Notes under the pieces: generated by a model
Databases searched by the model: none
The model's input: the letters and a program-made list of their open reading frames with translations, nothing else
What the model was told of the DNA's origin: nothing
Position numbers and translations under genes: made by a program
Source of the DNA: Echinococcus granulosus
Taxonomy: Eukaryota; Platyhelminthes; Cestoda; Cyclophyllidea; Taeniidae
Length of the DNA stretch: 64,000 nt
Direction of reading: 5' to 3'
NCBI RefSeq assembly: GCF_000524195.1
Contig: NW_020170401.1
Location: forward strand, 444,705-508,704
Shown: in pieces, positions 61,465 through 64,000 of the stretch
How the letters are laid out: every line of letters starts with the position of its first letter
Numbering within the stretch: position 1 is the first letter of the stretch

Positions 61465-61530
61465 TGTTTGCTTAACGCCGCAAAACGACAGCCACTTCTT
61501 ACTACAGGTCAGTCAGTTAGTCAACAACCA
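61465..61530 (+). repeat. Short repeat shared with 63684-63748
   Basis: AACGCCGCAAAACGACAGCCACTTCTTACTACAGGTCAGTCAGTTAGTCAACAA resembles AACGCTGCAATGCAAAAGCCACTTCTCATCCATCACAAGTCAGTGAGTCAGCAAGCA at 63684. Same orientation, about 2.2 kb apart. No element boundaries are visible. Confidence 0.5.
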
Positions 61531-62702
61531 ACCGTTTTTATGCTCCACAGATTGATGGGTCCTGACATTTATAATCATCCGCTATTAATACACGGCAGGA
61601 AAGTAGCATCTATTTGTTTGGCTTCCCATTTCTCGGCTGAAGTTTATGTAGAATAACCGTTTGACTCGATTCCTAAAGCAGGCAGGTTGGGATCCCCTTT
61701 ACCGAATTCCACCGACATTTAATGATGCGAGAATTCAAAGGAAGAGGAACGTAGAAGGCTGCGGGATAAAAGGCTCCTTACAAGTCTCTTCACGTCAAAA
61801 AAGTTTATTGCATCAAGCTACACCGATGGGCTCACGAATTTATTTGGCTACCAGACGGCGACACGAATCACCGCCTTGGTTGGCGGACTGTCAAAGTTGC
61901 CGGTTTTCATGTTATCATTCAAACCTGAACGTCGGATGCTAAGCTAATCCGTCTTTATAACTATGGTGATTTCGAGGAGATCATTAAATTTAAGTAAGGA
62001 AAAACCCGATTGCTTCTTAACTATAATTCCAATTGCCATTTCGCAAGCTTGAGTGTTTAGGTGTTGCGACATGCGGTCACTTTTCACAGGAAATGTACAT
62101 CTCTTCTATGTGTTAGAGAAAATGTCACCTCAAGTTATAAAATTCATCATTTTCACAGTCATCATATTCTAAAGGTCTATGTAGGTAATTTAAAAACGGC
62201 ACTTTTAAATGGCCTTTATAATAAAGACTGACGAGACGTCTCAAACAAACTTTAGTCCGTCAAAGGTCGCGACCAAATTTTCCGAAGTCACTAAGACTTT
62301 GACTTTTTGTCCATAAAAATTGACCGTTTCCTACGCTAAATACATTTTGTGGATAAAAAATGTTGACAATTCGCAAAGTGACTATAAATGCCGCAGAAAT
62401 ATGAAAATCTCCAAATTTAAACTAACAGCATTAGGTAGAACGGACTTCGCTTAAGTAAATTTTGTGCCATTAGGTAATCTTTAAGTCCGCATTATTTTCC
62501 CCAACCCATATTGTTTCATTAACTAAAAGCGGCATTACTTTATTACTAGAAGGGATAATATGCGTGAAAATTCCCGTCAAATGCACGAAGTACTTTCACA
62601 CGTAAAATCTGGGAGTCCAAAAACAAATTCGCATCTTAACATACTAAAAAGTTGTTGGATTTTCTACCGCAAAGTCACTTTCAAGTACAGAAGCTGTAAA
62701 AC

Positions 62703-62802
62703 NNNNNNNNNNNNNNNNNNNNNNNNNNNNNNNNNNNNNNNNNNNNNNNNNNNNNNNNNNNNNNNNNNNNNNNNNNNNNNNNNNNNNNNNNNNNNNNNNN
62801 NN
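62703..62802. other. Assembly gap of 100 N
   Basis: Exactly 100 N, the conventional size for a gap of unknown length. Real distance and content are unknown; apparent reading frames across it are meaningless. Confidence 1.
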
Positions 62803-64000
62803 CTTTGTGAAAAGCGATGTGAAGGTGATGTATAAGGAGAATTTCGAATATGGGTGACTTTTGAGCGTATTTGGATTCCAACTTGGAGCCGTCCGTGAGG
62901 GCAGAATTACTCAACCTTTCTCTCGTGGTTGCTTAGCCTAGTTTATAAACTCACCGATATGACTGCCAAAAATGGCTGCGAGGGTTTACCAACTGACCTT
63001 TTGGAACACAGTTGCAGCCTTGATATTGAGGGCGCAAATCCTGAAAACTCTTTTAGCACTTGACCTAGTTGATAAAATCTGGAGGGATGCGGGAACAGAC
63101 GTTAGGGTTAACGGTATCCTGAAAATGCCTAATCCTACGTTCACTGGGTCATACAACCCGGGAGGGTGGGTACAAAGCCTTAAAGACCTCTTACAAGGAA
63201 CTATTATCTACGCAGGTAGTCAAACACCAATCATTAAGCTGATGTTTAACTTTCTTCACCGACCTATTTTTACTTTTAAAACTGTTTTATCTACCCCTAG
63301 GCACTGTTTATAACTCAATTTCTCCCAGCTTTCCATTTTACTGAGCATGTAGTCGTCCAATGCTGGTGCCATACAAATGTGATAACCATCACTTGGCGGA
63401 ATAGCATCAAGGGGGATAATGTGAGCCACAATCTTCCCCTTATCTCTCACTAAAGTGCAGATCTCCCTACGCATCAATTTTGCGCCATAAGATCATGCAT
63501 TGAGAGGGCGTTTTTCCTACCGATTCACTGGTTCGGGAGCCTCTTCGGTCCTCGGCGGTTGATTATCTCATAAGGCGCAGTTGCCTTTAGTTCATCGTAC
63601 ACGGAAACACAGTCGTTCGGAGGTAAAGCGGTAAAGCGGGTGGGGTGAGATGGGAGTGAATCACTTAAGTTTATGTTCGTTCAACGCTGCAATGCAAAAG
63701 CCACTTCTCATCCATCACAAGTCAGTGAGTCAGCAAGCATATTTATATCACACATATAAAAAGTAAAAAAAATCGGTAGACTTGAAGCTCACTGCCATTA
63801 GTTGACGCAAGGTATAAGTCTATTTCATTCCATTACCACCTTTTTGTTGGCGTCAATGTATAATGTCATCATCATTCACATCAGAAGTCCACGAACGTCT
63901 TATTCATTCATTCCTTGTTTGGAAGCGTCACCACCAGAACCACTCAAAGCGTTTAGGCCATCGGATTCTGTGGCTTCGGAATCTCCTCGAGGTTTGTTCG

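Larger units (their letters stand above)
55202..64000. other. KCND/Shal: Probable first intron of the Kv4 gene
   Basis: At least 8.8 kb without the expected YGDMVP exon. Open frames are short (113 codons or fewer) and unrecognised. It contains a 250-bp-period duplication at 58.5 kb, a repeat pair at 61.5 and 63.7 kb and a 100-base gap. An exon could be hidden in the gap only if very small. Confidence 0.5.

Noticed and set aside
61958..61995. TATGGTGATTTC, read as YGDF, as the missing Kv4 pore exon
   Set aside because: No AG acceptor directly precedes it. The following residues (EEIIKFK, stop) do not match the Kv4 pore-S6 sequence.
62560..62914. Open frames spanning the N block
   Set aside because: They are held open only by the 100 unknown bases.
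63256..63477. 73-codon minus-strand frame (EICTLVRDKGKIVAHIIPL...)
   Set aside because: Well-balanced composition, but no family recognised, no splice context and no neighbour exon to join.

Overview
The window is eukaryotic, AT-rich and intron-rich. It has GT-AG introns from 77 bp to many kb, several genes on both strands, no operons and many worn-down dispersed repeats. The gene set (tubulin glycylase, Sp-type zinc finger, Sm protein F, SH2B/Lnk adaptor, Shal/Kv4 potassium channel) is that of a bilaterian animal. The compact invertebrate-like gene structures and divergent proteins suggest a flatworm (tapeworm or fluke), but that is an inference from style and not something the sequence proves.

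Layout. (1) 1.2-7.6 kb, plus strand: a TTLL3/8-type tubulin monoglycylase in at least nine exons, with its N-terminus and one internal part not found. (2) 7-18.4 kb: gene-poor, filled with diverged repeats, including an inverted pair 7 kb apart and several copies of a short family ending in GACGCTACA. (3) 21.2-22.4 kb, minus strand: the last exon of an Sp6-9-like transcription factor; its 5' exons must lie upstream in the next 9 kb or so and were not identified. (4) 31.3-32.1 kb: two young ~195-bp TG...CA repeats (solo-LTR-like), the second about 245 bp upstream of SNRPF. (5) 32.3-32.6 kb, plus strand: intronless SNRPF. (6) 34.3-51.9 kb, minus strand: an SH2B/Lnk adaptor gene of seven recognised exons (dimerisation, basic, PH and SH2 parts); a mid-PH segment is missing. 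(7) 53.2 kb: a third young repeat. (8) 54.1-55.2 kb, plus strand: the large first coding exon of a Shal/Kv4 channel, ending in the selectivity filter; the rest is not found before the window ends. A 100-N assembly gap lies at 62.7 kb.

The genes are unrelated by pathway and share only the locus: glycylation of ciliary tubulin, patterning transcription, splicing, receptor tyrosine kinase/insulin adaptor signalling and A-type K+ current. I found no convincing new biological system. The most useful leads are the SH2 insertion and split PH of the SH2B gene, the repeat family near two promoters, and a coding-like island inside a TTLL3 intron.
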